Assembly: GCA_009176605.1 (NCBI GenBank)
Contig: SEYY01023095.1
Span: forward strand, 40,442-104,441
Source of the DNA: Armadillidium nasatum
Lineage: Eukaryota > Arthropoda > Malacostraca > Isopoda > Armadillidiidae
Direction of reading: 5' to 3'
Length of the DNA stretch: 64,000 nucleotides
Part shown: positions 46,811 to 64,000 of the stretch, in pieces
Layout: every line of letters starts with the position of its first letter
How positions within the stretch are numbered: the first letter of the stretch is position 1
Translations under genes and position numbers: made by a program
Notes under the pieces: generated by a model
The model's input: only the letters and a program-made list of their open reading frames with translations
Databases searched by the model: none
Told to the model about the DNA's origin: nothing

Positions 46811-46954
46811 TGCAGAAGTAACAATTGGTTGAGTGGTCCATGGGCTCTACCAAATTCTTGGAATAGCAAATTTCATGGCTCTGCAGAAGTAACAATTGGT
46901 TGAGTGATTCATGGGTTATGCCAAATTCTTGGAATGACAAACTTCATGGGTCTA
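46811..46954. repeat. Two-copy tandem repeat, 71 bp unit
   Basis: GCAGAAGTAACAATTGGTTG begins both units (46811 and 46882); the copies differ at several positions. Confidence 0.9.
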
Positions 46955-46989
46955 TTTTTCCCCTGTAAACTATCCTACAGGAAAAAAAA

Positions 46990-49244
<2,255 letters not shown>

Positions 49245-49249
49245 TATAC

Positions 49250-49815
49250 TAAAATTAGCATTGGCTGGGAATTAAATAGCAGAATTAGATTTATTAACAA
49301 TTATAAATCTTTGCCTTTTTGAAAATGTATATTTCAGTGGTTACTGAAACAAATTCATGAAATTGTAACTCTTTCTAAGAAATGGGCTATTTTTAAGTGA
49401 CAAAGTAATGACGATATAGCTTAAAACAGGCATACATGAAAATAAACATAAGTTTGTTGTGAAACAAAGATTTTCCACAATGTTCAAGTTAAAAGTATGA
49501 TAAAAGATGAAGTTAGAGATGAAAGTACAGGTGAAGTGGAATATGCGGAAAGTTTAAATAATAATGATAATAAAAAAAATTCAAATCAAAATTATGGAGT
49601 AGTAGTAAAAATTTTTATTATAACTTTTTAGTCCTGCTTTAATTATAAACATCCTGAATTTTTGGCAAGCTTTATATCCCACAAATTTGCAAAGAATTAA
49701 AAATTATTTAAGCTTTTATTTGTCTAAAATCAAATGTTTTAAATAAATTTACAAAGTAATATATAATACAATAGACAATTGATATTTCCAACAATTTATT
49801 AAAAAGAAATTATAC
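49250..49815. other. AT-rich intronic sequence
   Basis: Nothing recognised between the MITE and the AAA1 exon. Confidence 0.6.
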
Positions 49816-49823
49816 GTAAATAC

Positions 49824-50026
49824 CTGGAGGTCCATAAAATAATACTCCACGTGGAGGCGAGATGGAAAATTTCTGAAAGACTTCAGGATACATTAAGGGG
49901 AAAATGATCATTTCCTTCAGAGATTTTATGTGGTGAGAAAGGCCTCCAACACTCTCAAAAGACACAGACATATCCACATTCATTGGATCAATATCAGCCA
50001 GGCTTGAACCAATTTTGTTTCGGTCC
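49824..50026 (-). CDS. ATAD2: ATAD2 exon: start of AAA1, up to Walker A
   Basis: It encodes [34 protein letters not shown] and [12 protein letters not shown], the N-terminal half of a AAA+ domain, ending within the Walker A loop. The final G of the exon joins GT of the next exon to complete GPPGTGKT. The acceptor reads gcgcgcag directly after the (TA)n array at 50035-50168. The donor is gtattt. Confidence 0.97.
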
Positions 50027-50029
50027 CTG

Positions 50030-50170
<141 letters not shown>

Positions 50171-50179
50171 AGGTATCTG

Positions 50180-50925
50180 TTAATGGAATAATTAGATTTC
50201 CAGATATCTCTTGGTAACTCTTTTGTACATAAAATGTTAACAATACTCATTTATGTCTAACATCTTAATTTAATTTAAAAAAAAAATTTTTTTTTTTCAC
50301 TAATATCCTATACTTTCCAAATTTTAAAGATTGGTCATGCTTGCTTTGATTTTCCTTGCATAATTTAATAGCATCTTTTTTGTTTGCTAAAGCATAATCA
50401 TTCCACAACCATTGCTTTTATTTTATTTTATTTTTTTTAAATCCTATAAAATAAATTTTAAATTTGAATTCTGTTTAGAAATCAGTTTGGAAAAAGTTTG
50501 AGGCAAAATTAAACTGTCTTTCCTTTGGATTTGTCTTGAGTCATTTAAAACTTGCCATTTTATTGCACCCAATTACAAGCTAAAATTTAAAACATATGGA
50601 AGTTATGATAATTTAATTATCTGAAATTATGTTTGCTAAGAGAGTAGAAAGTGAGAAATTTATTAATGCTGAAAAAATCTTTTACTTATCCATGCAGATT
50701 AATAAGGAGAATATTAGGATAAATCTTTGGAATGGCCACACAAATACTCAAAGAATTCTTAAATTTAACTTTAAGCAAGCTCTAAAGCTGTATTAAAAAT
50801 ATGTTCCAGTTGTTGTAAAGTTAGAAGAGATACATAGAATAAACTACTTGCAGTCTATGCCTTTAACTCAGATAACCATAAATTCTGGAGAAAAAAAGTT
50901 TAGAAAACATTTACAAGAATTTTTA
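50180..50925. other. AT-rich intronic sequence
   Basis: Nothing recognised. Confidence 0.55.
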
Positions 50926-52480
50926 CTCGAGGTGTGAAAAAAATTGTGAAGGCGCCTTTGAACACCCAACTTCTTGGAAGCTTGTTTAGAAAGAGAAGTA
51001 ATGTATTCCTTCTAAGAAAGATCACAAAAAAAAAAAATAAATAAATAAACAACAAGAAAATTAAGGATGGTTAAAGGTTTAAGTTGTGTGGAAGGTTGTG
51101 CAGAGTAGAGAGATGGGGGAACTGAATTTTTGAGACATTGAAAACAACCTTATTTTCTCTGTCAAAGATTGAAATACGAGAAAGGTCAGAGGTAGCTGTT
51201 CCAAGCCACCATTCTTGCGTCGATTAAATGCCATTGGGAGTGGTATCTTTCAAATTGGAAGGAGTAATGAAGGGTGGAGTCATTAATATAGGAGTGCATA
51301 CGTGATTAAGTAAGTGAGAGAAAGTCTTTAATGAAAACTAGAAAAAAAATTGGAGTTGGACAGATTCCTGAGAAACACTACTATTAATAGATTTAAAGGA
51401 AGAGCTGTAGCAGTCTACAACAGCTGGTACCAGAAAGAAAATAAAAGAGGATAAATTCCGAAAGAGCGAAGTTTAAAAATCAAAGATTTGTGCAACATGC
51501 TATCGGAGGCTTTCCATATGTCTAGCGTGACACCAAAAGATTTACTGAAATGCCCAAAAGAGAAGGACCAAGAGTCAAAGAGAAGGGAAAGAAAATCACC
51601 AGTAGAACTTTTTTTACGAAAGCCATACTGGCGATCAGAGATAAGATTAGATTTGAGATCTTTCCAACTCTTAACAAGAAACTTTAGAAAGAACAGGGGT
51701 TGAAGAAATGGGACGGTAGCTGAAGGGTTGGAGGGGTCCCCTTTGTTTGGCACATGATGAATAAGAGGACGTTTTCAGAGAGAATGGAAGGTTGAAGTAG
51801 AAAGACAAAAACGAAATATTTTACCAAAGCAGGTGCAAGCTAAAAGACAAATTTTGAGAACCACAGGAAGAATACCATCAGTACCATACGCCTTCTTAGT
51901 GTAAAGCTAAGAGAGAGCAGAAGTGGACTTCTTTAGAAGAAATTACAATTTTAGACATAAATGAGTTGAGATGAGGGGGGGGTTGAAGGAGGAGGTATAG
52001 TTCTGAAATCATCTAAAGTTGAATTAGTCTGAGCAATAAGTTTACTTTTTTAAGAAGGTAAAACGGGCAATTGTGCTGAAAGAAAATACTAGGAGAGAAG
52101 GAAGGGGTAAATTTTTGAGTTGACATTTTTTGCAAACTGCCTGCAAGAGAGGACGAGGAGCCAGAAAAATTATTGCATTTTGTATTGAAAAATGAGGTTT
52201 TGGTGTTACAAAGAACAAGAACAGATTTTGCACAATTTCGGGATGAAATATAAATTGAACGATTTTCTGAAGTTTGAAAACAATGGTAATTTCTGAAGGA
52301 AGCATCCCTGCAGCAAATAGCACATGAATAAGCAGAGTTAAACTAAGGTTTGTAAGGTTTAGTAGAAGGGAAAGATTATAGAATGTAGTCTCCATGCCAC
52401 AGTGAATCACCTCAGTAACGAGCTCTGCACAAGCATAGGGACCCCTTCCACAGAAACGATAATCATTCCACAGGCTTCTT
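50926..52480 (-). pseudogene. LINE family A copy, 3'-truncated
   Basis: Minus-strand order: the linker after the endonuclease (near 52400), the region encoding SSTIARFTF, RT start (MPNKGDPSNPSATVPFLQPL), SDRQYGFRKKSSTGDFLSLL, LDIWKASDSMLHKSLIFKL and the palm remnant near 51290. It ends near the KRLGV equivalent at 50960. Several shifts and a small deletion; dead. No TA array at either end. Confidence 0.85.
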
Positions 52481-52484
52481 TGCC

Positions 52485-53461
52485 CTCAGGATTCCATTTT
52501 ACTATGCAATGAGAGTATAGTGCACCCTTGAGAAAAGAAGAGGGGAAACAATATTAGAAATATCAGGAAGTGAAGAGCGGAAATAATTTATATTTCCTAA
52601 GAACACAGGTCTTTAAATGTTTTAGTTCTTGAATGTTTAAAATAGAAAGACTTATCCTCATCAGGTAGCTTAAAATCTTCAGACACATTAAAACCTAGAC
52701 ATGTAACCTTTGATTGGACAATTTGGCACTTATCAGCACTGTTTTAAATTATAAGAATTTAGCCAGTCAAATACTATTTCTAAGACTTTTAGATGCTCCT
52801 CATAAGTTGGAGTAGCAATAAGAATAACATCGATGTATAAAAAAATGTTAGGAATATGAGTAAGAATTAAAGAAATATACTTAGGAAAACTAGTGAGACT
52901 AGAAAGAAATCTTTAAACTATACTGTTATAGGAGAAACTTTCATATGGAATAATAATTGTGAAGAACTTTTTATAATTTGGGTGAATTTTCAGATTATAA
53001 AAGGCATTCTTGATATCCAGAACAGAAAAAACATTACATCCAGGAAGTAGATTTGTAAAATCATTTAAATTTTGGAGACTGAAATTGTCACAAACTGCTC
53101 TTTTGTTAAGAAGCCTCAGTTTTAAAACAATGCGGACTCCATCTGAAGGTTTCAGCAGAATGGAAATTGGGAAAGCCCATGGTGAGTGTGAAGGTGATAT
53201 TACCTCAGAATTAACTAACCTGCCTATCTCAACTTTGGTTTTCCTATATAGACACAAAGAGATTCTTTGGCTTTTTATGTTTACAGGAGAACCTCTTACC
53301 ATAAACTTATAGGGGACCAACTCTTTTATATTTATATTATCACTTTTATCTATATTACCATTAATTTCAAATTTTCTAAATTTATTACACCTATATGAGG
53401 AATTGTTTATGTTGCTACTCCCAGTGTATTTTTTACCTTTAAAAATATTCTCATTTACCAT
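52485..53461 (-). pseudogene. LTR-retrotransposon (Gypsy-like) reverse transcriptase fragment
   Basis: The longest frame encodes EIGRLVNSEVISPSHSPWAF, LKLRLLNKRAVCDNF and LPGCNVFSVLDIKNAFYNLK, the RT fingers and first palm Asp of a Gypsy-type pol. Downstream in other frames, YIDVILIATPTYEEHLKVLE occupies the catalytic site, where the usual YIDD is YIDV. CLGFNVSED and FKDLCS follow. Protease, RNase H and integrase are absent and no LTRs were found. Confidence 0.8.
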
Positions 53462-53782
53462 TGTATTATTTTTATTGCATAATCGGTGCTATCATTTATA
53501 TATAAATCAGAAAATAATATTTTAAAATTAAATAATGGGGTAAAGAGAAGGCGCGGATGAAAGTTTAGGAAAAAGTAACATTTACAACATGATTAATTCT
53601 AGTTACGGGCAGTGATCCAAATCATATCCTGTAATTATATCATAAGAGAGGCCAGTCTTGCCATCAATATTCCTATGGATACTAAAAATCTAATAAGAAA
53701 TCATATTTATTAAAAAAAAGTCCACAGTATACCAAATATATTAGTAAATACATAGCATATTAAATAGTTATGTTCATATTCA

Positions 53783-53784
<2 letters not shown>

Positions 53785-53829
<45 letters not shown>
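53785..53829. repeat. Short (TA)n array near ATAD2 donor
   Basis: 45 bp of TA, the shortest in the window, about 50 nt from the donor at 53880. Confidence 0.98.
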
Positions 53830-53831
<2 letters not shown>

Positions 53832-53879
53832 TAAGAGAATATACATTAAACAGACAAATAGAAAGAAAAAATGCCTTAC

Positions 53880-54028
53880 TTAACAGATGCATGAGCCAAA
53901 TCCTCTGATGTAAAATTCATTGGAAGACATCGATTGCGAGCCTTTGTCATCGACTTAGAGTATCTTTTCTCAAATTCCTTTTCGTCACTGCTGCTACTTG
54001 AGCTGCTTGTTGCAGTATTATGAGTTGC
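53880..54028 (-). CDS. ATAD2: ATAD2 exon: SSSSSSDE linker into AAA domain
   Basis: This exon encodes a poly-serine stretch and then SKSMTKARNRCLPMNF, which closely matches the conserved motif just ahead of the AAA domain in vertebrate ATAD2 and ATAD2B. The donor is gtaagg after GTTAA. That choice is fixed by phase, because the two leftover bases plus the next exon's G form a lysine codon leading into [15 protein letters not shown] competing gttaag donor four bases earlier would break the frame. Confidence 0.93.
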
Positions 54029-54125
54029 CTTCAATAAGAAAGAAATGTGTAGTGTAAAAATCTGTTATATAAAGAACATTTAATTTTACACAATTCATTT
54101 AATACAAAATGACTGAACTGCTTAC

Positions 54126-54268
54126 GCGATATTTCTTATTAAAAACTCTCTGTTTCCTTGCGGGAGAGCTGAAAAGTTTCTTAATTTTGGCTTCTCGATC
54201 CCTTTGTTTTCTATGACGAATTGATGAAGGCTCATCAAGACATTCATATTCATCTTTGGCAATTGTTT
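54126..54268 (-). CDS. ATAD2: ATAD2 exon: basic linker
   Basis: The exon opens two bases into a codon after an acceptor made of a TA array plus AAAG, and ends in phase 0 at a gtaag donor. It encodes [20 protein letters not shown] followed by a strongly basic segment ending in FNKKYR. Only three bases separate the (TA)n array at 54272-54413 from the acceptor AG. A 97-nt intron follows. The basic linker is a weakly conserved part of the family. Confidence 0.85.
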
Positions 54269-56805
<2,537 letters not shown>

Positions 56806-57049
56806 TCAAAGTTACAACAAAGAAGTCAATGTTTTTATAATTATTAAAATAAGTAACAGAGGTAAATGTTTTGCAGGGTGGTTTGCCTCTTCCAATGTAG
56901 ATTGCTGAGGAATTTATTATATGAAACCATTTCACTTATATTTTAATAATTATGAAAGTAATAACAATTTGGAATGCAATAGAAAAAATGTTTTTATGTG
57001 GAATCTCTTAACAAATTACAAAATCCAACATCACATTTCTTTGTCTCTA

Positions 57050-57640
57050 TAACCTAACACCAGATGAATGACACCCCTATATATGGAGAAAGCAACTGAA
57101 AGAAGGGAAAGAAGTGTGTGTGTGAGGAATCCTTAAGGAACCTCACAAACCTAACTTCTTAGAAGCATATTTAGTGAGAAAGCTGTAATCATTCTAAGAA
57201 AGGTTACAAGTTTCAAAATGTTCTAGAAAATATATTATAGTTGAGTGGAATATTGCATGAAGTAGATAGATAAAGATATTAGTTATTCAGACATGGAAGA
57301 GGCGCTTTATTTTCCAGTTCCAATCAGAAATAAGAAATCCGAGGTTAGTCATTCCAAGGACATTCCCCCAGCATTTGAAAATTTATGTTTGTAGGTTTCT
57401 TTTTAAAACGAAAATAAAAAATATACAGTCATCGTCCTATGTTGATAAAATAACAGATGGAACATTAAGAACATTAAGAAAAATGAGAAATACTATAGGG
57501 AATGAGAGAGATCCAAATTTTGTTAAGAAGAGATCTAAAATCATTTGAAAGAACAGTGGTTTGTGCATCAATACAAAAGTCAAGGTACTGAGAGGGATTC
57601 CTTATTTAACATTTCTAGAAGAATGGAAATGTTAACAGGT
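57050..57640 (-). pseudogene. LINE family A fragment, strongly decayed
   Basis: Parallels the RT C-terminal to thumb region of family A (compare TGACACCCCTATATATGGAG with the RPCM/LYRGV region and AACCTAACTTCTTAGAAGCA with the KRLGV region). No open frame. Confidence 0.55.
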
Positions 57641-57680
57641 AGTGATAAAACATTTACTAGTTGTTGATCAGCAATGATTT

Positions 57681-57843
<163 letters not shown>

Positions 57844-57997
57844 AGTGTAATTGCCTTTATATTCTAAGATTAAAGAGTAATTTTTCAATTTTTAATTTCA
57901 TAAGTTTTTAGAATAAAAATATTTTGTGGAATAACACTATTATTAAATAAATCTTTACCAATATAAATTATTTTCAAACTATTTTATGGAATCGATA

Positions 57998-57998
57998 A

Positions 57999-58034
<36 letters not shown>
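57998..58034. repeat. (TTA)n array
   Basis: About 12 TTA units within the first long ATAD2 intron. Confidence 0.95.
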
Positions 58035-58407
58035 GGGAGACTAGAAAATCCATAATGCTAAATTGGTATGAAATTTTTACTTATACTGAAAAGCTAACCA
58101 ATAACAAAGAAACAAAAGAAAAACATCATAAATGAGTGAATGTAATATTAAAAATATAGATAAAGAAAAAATAAGTCTATGAACATCAGATTGACCAAAT
58201 TATATTAAGACGTTTTCTAATATTATAAACACAATATTGAAAAACATTTATCATAAAATAAATCTTGAATTTTCACTTCAACTTGAATTTGCCAGAAATA
58301 TTTTATTTACGTTGTTTACACAACGCTTAACAGTTTCAAGTAATGGATATAGTAAGATAATAATAGCCGATATTACTTTCATGATTATTATTATTTAGTA
58401 AACCTAC

Positions 58408-58645
58408 TTCTATTTTGACGTAATGAGTAGCCTCCTCTTTGTGATGACCTATTATCTTTTTGCTGCTGTTCTCCCTCTTCATCCTCATCTTCATCAGCTG
58501 CATCATTGTCATCATCATTATCCTCTTCCTCTTCCTCATCATCATCATCATTTTCGCCATCAGATGACATGATTTTTGTACGGCATCTTCTGACAGGTTC
58601 ATACATGAGACGTGAAACTGGCTTACGCTCTCTTTTTGGCTTTTC
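58408..58645 (-). CDS. ATAD2: ATAD2 exon: acidic N-terminal region
   Basis: The exon begins after an AAAG acceptor in phase 0 and ends at a gtaggt donor in phase 1. It encodes a lysine/arginine-rich start, then a long Asp/Glu tract, then RGGYSLRQNR. The YSLRQ motif followed by a basic residue is a family landmark upstream of the AAA domain, and joining to the next exon gives [11 protein letters not shown], similar to the vertebrate RQRKTVQRY. The first window-internal intron follows (4.1 kb). Upstream exons are not in the window. The acidic tract is low complexity, so the identification depends on the YSLRQ motif and the phase match. Confidence 0.85.
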
Positions 58646-58659
58646 CTTTAAAAATACAA

Positions 58660-59640
58660 GCAATATTAAACATCCAATTATACATTATATTACGACAATT
58701 ATACTGTGATCTAACAAATTTTTATCTCCAATTTACTGTTTGACAATAGAAAAATATTTTATCTTCTAATCTAACCAAAAAGTAAAATAAAATGTAATTT
58801 TCAACAAATGTCAAAAAGACAAATCATATAAAATAAATGTTAGAATAAAAATATTATGCAAAATGGGAAATTTTTATAAACCCATAATAAACAGTATTTA
58901 TTTTGAAATTTAAAATTTTTAATTCCTTTGCACAAAAATTATATACTTTATGAAATAAATTTAATTTGCATTTTAAATTTAAAAAATAAATAAATAAATT
59001 TTGTAAAACGGATCATTTATTTATAAAAATGACACACGAGTTTACAGTGACATGACATTAACACACAACTGTACATTTAGCTTCGTAAGTTATATACATA
59101 CTCTCATATTTCATAGTTTCATTTTTTTCTACTCCCTTAAGTGATTTACATTAATAAATTTAATTTTATTTTCCACTTCTTTCATTACCCTTGAAGTACA
59201 AGATTTTAAAGTTTAGTCTTTATGATTATGTAATTAATCATATAATATATGCATTGATCTGGTATAAGCAGTATAAGTTATTTTATAATTAGTAATAAAC
59301 TACTTTGAAAACTAAGCAATAATATTATTAATATGAAAATAAATTAATGTTTCTGGTTTCAGTAACTAACTGGTAAATTCAATCCATTTTTGAATAGCTA
59401 TTAATTTTAAACTACGTACTTTCTGCTAATTTTACCCAAGGAAATTCAGCTTCCTTTTGATCTACTTGGCCAATTGAAAGAAAATTGTGAAGGTTTGCTT
59501 AATATCAGAATCTACGGCCATTACTTAATAAATTAACTATCAGTAATAAGGTTACAACCATCATTTTTAATTTTCTTAAAATTAAATTATAAACCAAGCA
59601 AAATCACCATTTATAATTACATAGGCCAACAAAAAAAAAA
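58660..59640. other. AT-rich intronic sequence upstream of first exon
   Basis: Nothing recognised. Confidence 0.55.
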
Positions 59641-59649
59641 TAATATATA

Positions 59650-60000
59650 TATAATTCAAGTCTGCTGAACGAGGAATCGAAACCTAGACCTCTAAGATAG
59701 TAAGCCAAAGCGCTACCAACTGAGCCATGACAGTTCAAAAAGAGATGACAATGAGAAATGGCTCATGAAATACGACTCACTCAGACCAATTCAAAGGACA
59801 CCCCCCCCCCCCCGACTGCCCTCGGACTCAGAGGTAACAGGTCAGCTTCAATCCTTTTTTAAACACAGACATTAAACGTAAGTATATTATACCGCATTTT
59901 CGCGAAAGATTTTATGTAAAATCTGCTGAACAAGGATTCGAAAACGAGACTTCAAAGATAGTAAATCAAAGCGCTACCAACTGACCCATGAGAGTTCAAA
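59650..60000 (-). mobile_element. tRNA-derived SINE, two head units
   Basis: On the minus strand a tRNA-like head (A-box TGGCTCAGTTGG at plus 59716-59727; B-box GGTTTCGATTCC at plus 59673-59684) occurs at 59660-59740. A second head (GGTCAGTTGGTAGCGC and TTTTCGAATCC) occurs at 59920-59999, with a body and a 13-C run between them. The second unit is the left arm of a palindrome with the following feature. Confidence 0.75.
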
Positions 60001-60002
60001 AT

Positions 60003-60373
<371 letters not shown>

Positions 60374-60571
60374 AATGAAAGTGAATTACCAAAATTTTTT
60401 TTACAGATATTACAGATACCAATAATTTTAAACAACCCAATACCAATATCAATTTATTTACTGAACTCATTAAAGTTGAAACAAGATTGAAAATATTCAA
60501 TGATCATAAAATTTTTTTCTGCTATCTGTAATACACCTATTTATTTTGTAGTCACATTGCTAAGTAAAACT

Positions 60572-62424
<1,853 letters not shown>

Positions 62425-62433
62425 AATATATTA

Positions 62434-62481
62434 ACACCCCCTCCTTGAATAGGGCTTTGCCAGTGGTGGTGATGTGTAAAA
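62434..62481 (+). mobile_element. LINE family B 3'-terminal 48 bp between two TA arrays
   Basis: ACACCCCCTCCTTGAATAGG, then the GGGCTTTGCC hairpin remnant and GGTGGTGATGTGTAAAA, matches 35087-35138. An extremely short copy, with TA on both sides. Confidence 0.8.
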
Positions 62482-62489
62482 ATATATAA

Positions 62490-62587
<98 letters not shown>

Positions 62588-62595
62588 TATATATT
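62482..62595. repeat. (TA)n array, interrupted
   Basis: About 114 bp of TA between the family B terminus and the 3' end of a family A LINE. Confidence 0.97.
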
Positions 62596-63870
62596 ATTTC
62601 ACCTCCGGTGGGCAAAGGCCAGAGGCCTATTAAATATCCAAGAGAATTTGGGAGAAAAACGGGAACCTGGTCAGATTAAAGGCTGACATGTCCTGATACA
62701 AGGCGTTTGAAGGTGTGTAAGTCATAGGAAGTTTGACAAATAAATGAAGGGAGTATTCCAGACTTTACCAGTAGAGTACATGAAAGATTGAGCATAGCAG
62801 TTAAGTCTGGGGCCTGAGAGTTGGACAGAGAAAGGATGAGACTGTGTAGAGAGACGTATTGCATGAGCTCTTCACAATGGAGGAATGCAACGAGAGAGTT
62901 CTGAAGAGCAGTGTCCATTGTAATAACGATAGCAAAGAGAGACTGATGCAACAATTCGATGCACAGAAAGAGATTGGAGAGAATTAGTGAGAACAGGAGA
63001 GCTGACAAGACAAAAAGCCCTAGACTCCACTTTTTCAAAGAAATGAGTGAAACTATTCCAGATGTGTAAGGCGTACTCCATACAGGGGCGAACAACACCC
63101 CTATAGAGAAAGCAACTGAGGTGGTGTAAAAAAAATTCTGAAGGTGCCTCAGAACACCTAACCCCTTAGAAGTTTGTTTAGAAAGGGAAGTAATGTTATC
63201 TTTCCAGAAAGATCATGAGAAAAAGAAACACCAAGATTATTAAGGAGAGATGATGGTTCGAGTTGTGTTATTTAAGAAGATATCACAGCTGTGTGGAAGA
63301 TTGTGTCGAGTAGAGAGATTGAGGAATTGAGTTTTGGTTGCATTGAAAATGACCATGTTTTCTATGGCTCAATTTGAAATGTGAGATAGATCAGGGGTCA
63401 GTTGCTAAAAGGCTACTCTCCATGCATCTATCAACTGCTGTTGGGAGGGGCGCCTTTCAAACTGAAAAGAGTACTGAAGGGTCGAGTCATCTGCATAGGA
63501 GATGAAGTAACAGAGAGAAAGTCATTAATGAAAAGCAGAAAAAGTGTTGGTGATAGGATAGATTCTTGAGGAACAGCACTATTAATAGATTTAAAGGATG
63601 AATGGTGGCCGTCTAGACAGGCTGCTATAGAACGACCAAAAAGGAAATCAGAGAGAAGGCCACAGAGAAGAGAATAGTTTCCGAAATAGGGAAGTTTGGA
63701 AATCAAAGCTTTGTGTCCACTCTGCCAAATGCTTTTGATATGTTCAGCGTGACAGCAAAAGATTCACCGAAATGCCGAAGAGTGGGGGGACCAAGGGTTA
63801 GAGAGAAGGGAAAGAAGATCAACAGTAGAGCGTTTCTTACGAAAGCCATACTGATGATCAGAGTATTGGT
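62596..63870 (-). pseudogene. LINE family A copy, 3' half
   Basis: Minus-strand frames include ISKLPYFGNYSLLCGLLSDF, LFGRSIAACLDGHHSSFKSI and SAVPQESILSPTLFLLFIND, the C-terminal RPV-WSTPYTSGIVSLI equivalent, and HTFKRLVSGHVSL near the end. The 3' end with the CCTCCGG/CCAGAGG hairpin (62602-62625) abuts (TA)n. The YADD motif is damaged. 5'-truncated near 63870. Confidence 0.87.
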
Positions 63871-63927
63871 CATTTTATGCCAATACCGATACCTAAAAAT
63901 ATACTGATACCGATACTTCACTCCATT

Positions 63928-63931
<4 letters not shown>
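63871..63931. repeat. CCGATAC pseudo-hexamer patch
   Basis: Repeated ATACCGATAC / GATACCGATAC words over 61 bp, directly followed by a TA array. Possibly the edge of another short TIR element. Confidence 0.6.

Positions 63932-64000
<69 letters not shown>
63932..64000. repeat. (TA)n array at window end
   Basis: At least 69 bp of TA running off the window. Confidence 0.98.

Noticed and set aside
58506-58709. Plus-strand poly-serine frame opposite the acidic ATAD2 exon
   Set aside because: It is the antisense shadow of the GAT/GAA-rich exon.
59660-59740. Functional tRNA gene
   Set aside because: The head recurs three times in this kilobase with a shared non-tRNA body, so it is a SINE.

Overview
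This is an AT-rich animal (eukaryotic) genomic window with no bacterial or viral gene organisation. It holds 15 consecutive internal exons of one host gene on the minus strand, embedded in a dense mixture of decayed transposable elements and about 38 long (TA)n arrays. The gene is an ATAD2/ATAD2B orthologue (AAA+ ATPase plus bromodomain). The dominant retrotransposon encodes a reverse transcriptase of a type I recall from decapod crustacean genomes. The microsatellite load also suits a decapod such as a crab or shrimp. That assignment is an inference, and I could not run a search.

Host gene: the exons run from 58.6 kb down to 1.06 kb, so both ends of the gene lie outside the window. In order they encode a basic/acidic N-terminal region, an SSSSSSDE linker, AAA1 (Walker A split across a splice junction, Walker B, sensor 1, arginine finger), a degenerate AAA2-like region, a linker, the bromodomain with its EYN asparagine, and a basic/acidic C-terminal tail. 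I placed all splice sites by hand. Every junction is phase-consistent and the exons total about 1,031 codons. Two exons (43.4 kb and 39.9 kb) each carry one extra base in an A/T run that breaks the frame.

Introns: three introns are minimal (97, 110 and 111 nt) and contain no TA array. The other twelve are long or array-bearing. Eleven of those have a (TA)n array within about 65 nt of a splice site, usually within 30 nt. The 238-nt intron is essentially a minimal intron plus one array.

Transposable elements: at least four LINE groups are present. Family A has two copies spanning both ends (10.06-13.40 kb and 19.79-22.35 kb) and many fragments. Family B lies at 22.9-25.3, 27.9-28.6, 33.5-34.1, 34.5-35.1, 40.3-40.9 and 62.4 kb. 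Family C lies at 2.4-3.5 and 35.8-36.2 kb. Family D is an A/C-biased element at 40.9-42.9 kb. Other elements are a broken mariner (36.6-37.9 kb), a pogo/Tigger-like remnant (43.9-44.5 kb), a TA-flanked MITE (48.76-49.24 kb), two TIR elements with ATCCGC-like repeats, a hAT/DUF4371-type transposase remnant, an LTR-retrotransposon RT fragment, an LTR-like direct repeat, and tRNA-derived SINEs, some arranged as a palindrome.

The central observation is that element boundaries and splice sites both coincide with (TA)n arrays. LINE 3' ends of families A, B and C finish in a small hairpin followed by (TA)n, and both end-to-end family A copies sit between two arrays. The simplest reading is that TA arrays near splice sites were the landing sites through which small introns grew into multi-kilobase ones. 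Mis-assembly at TA arrays is the main alternative.
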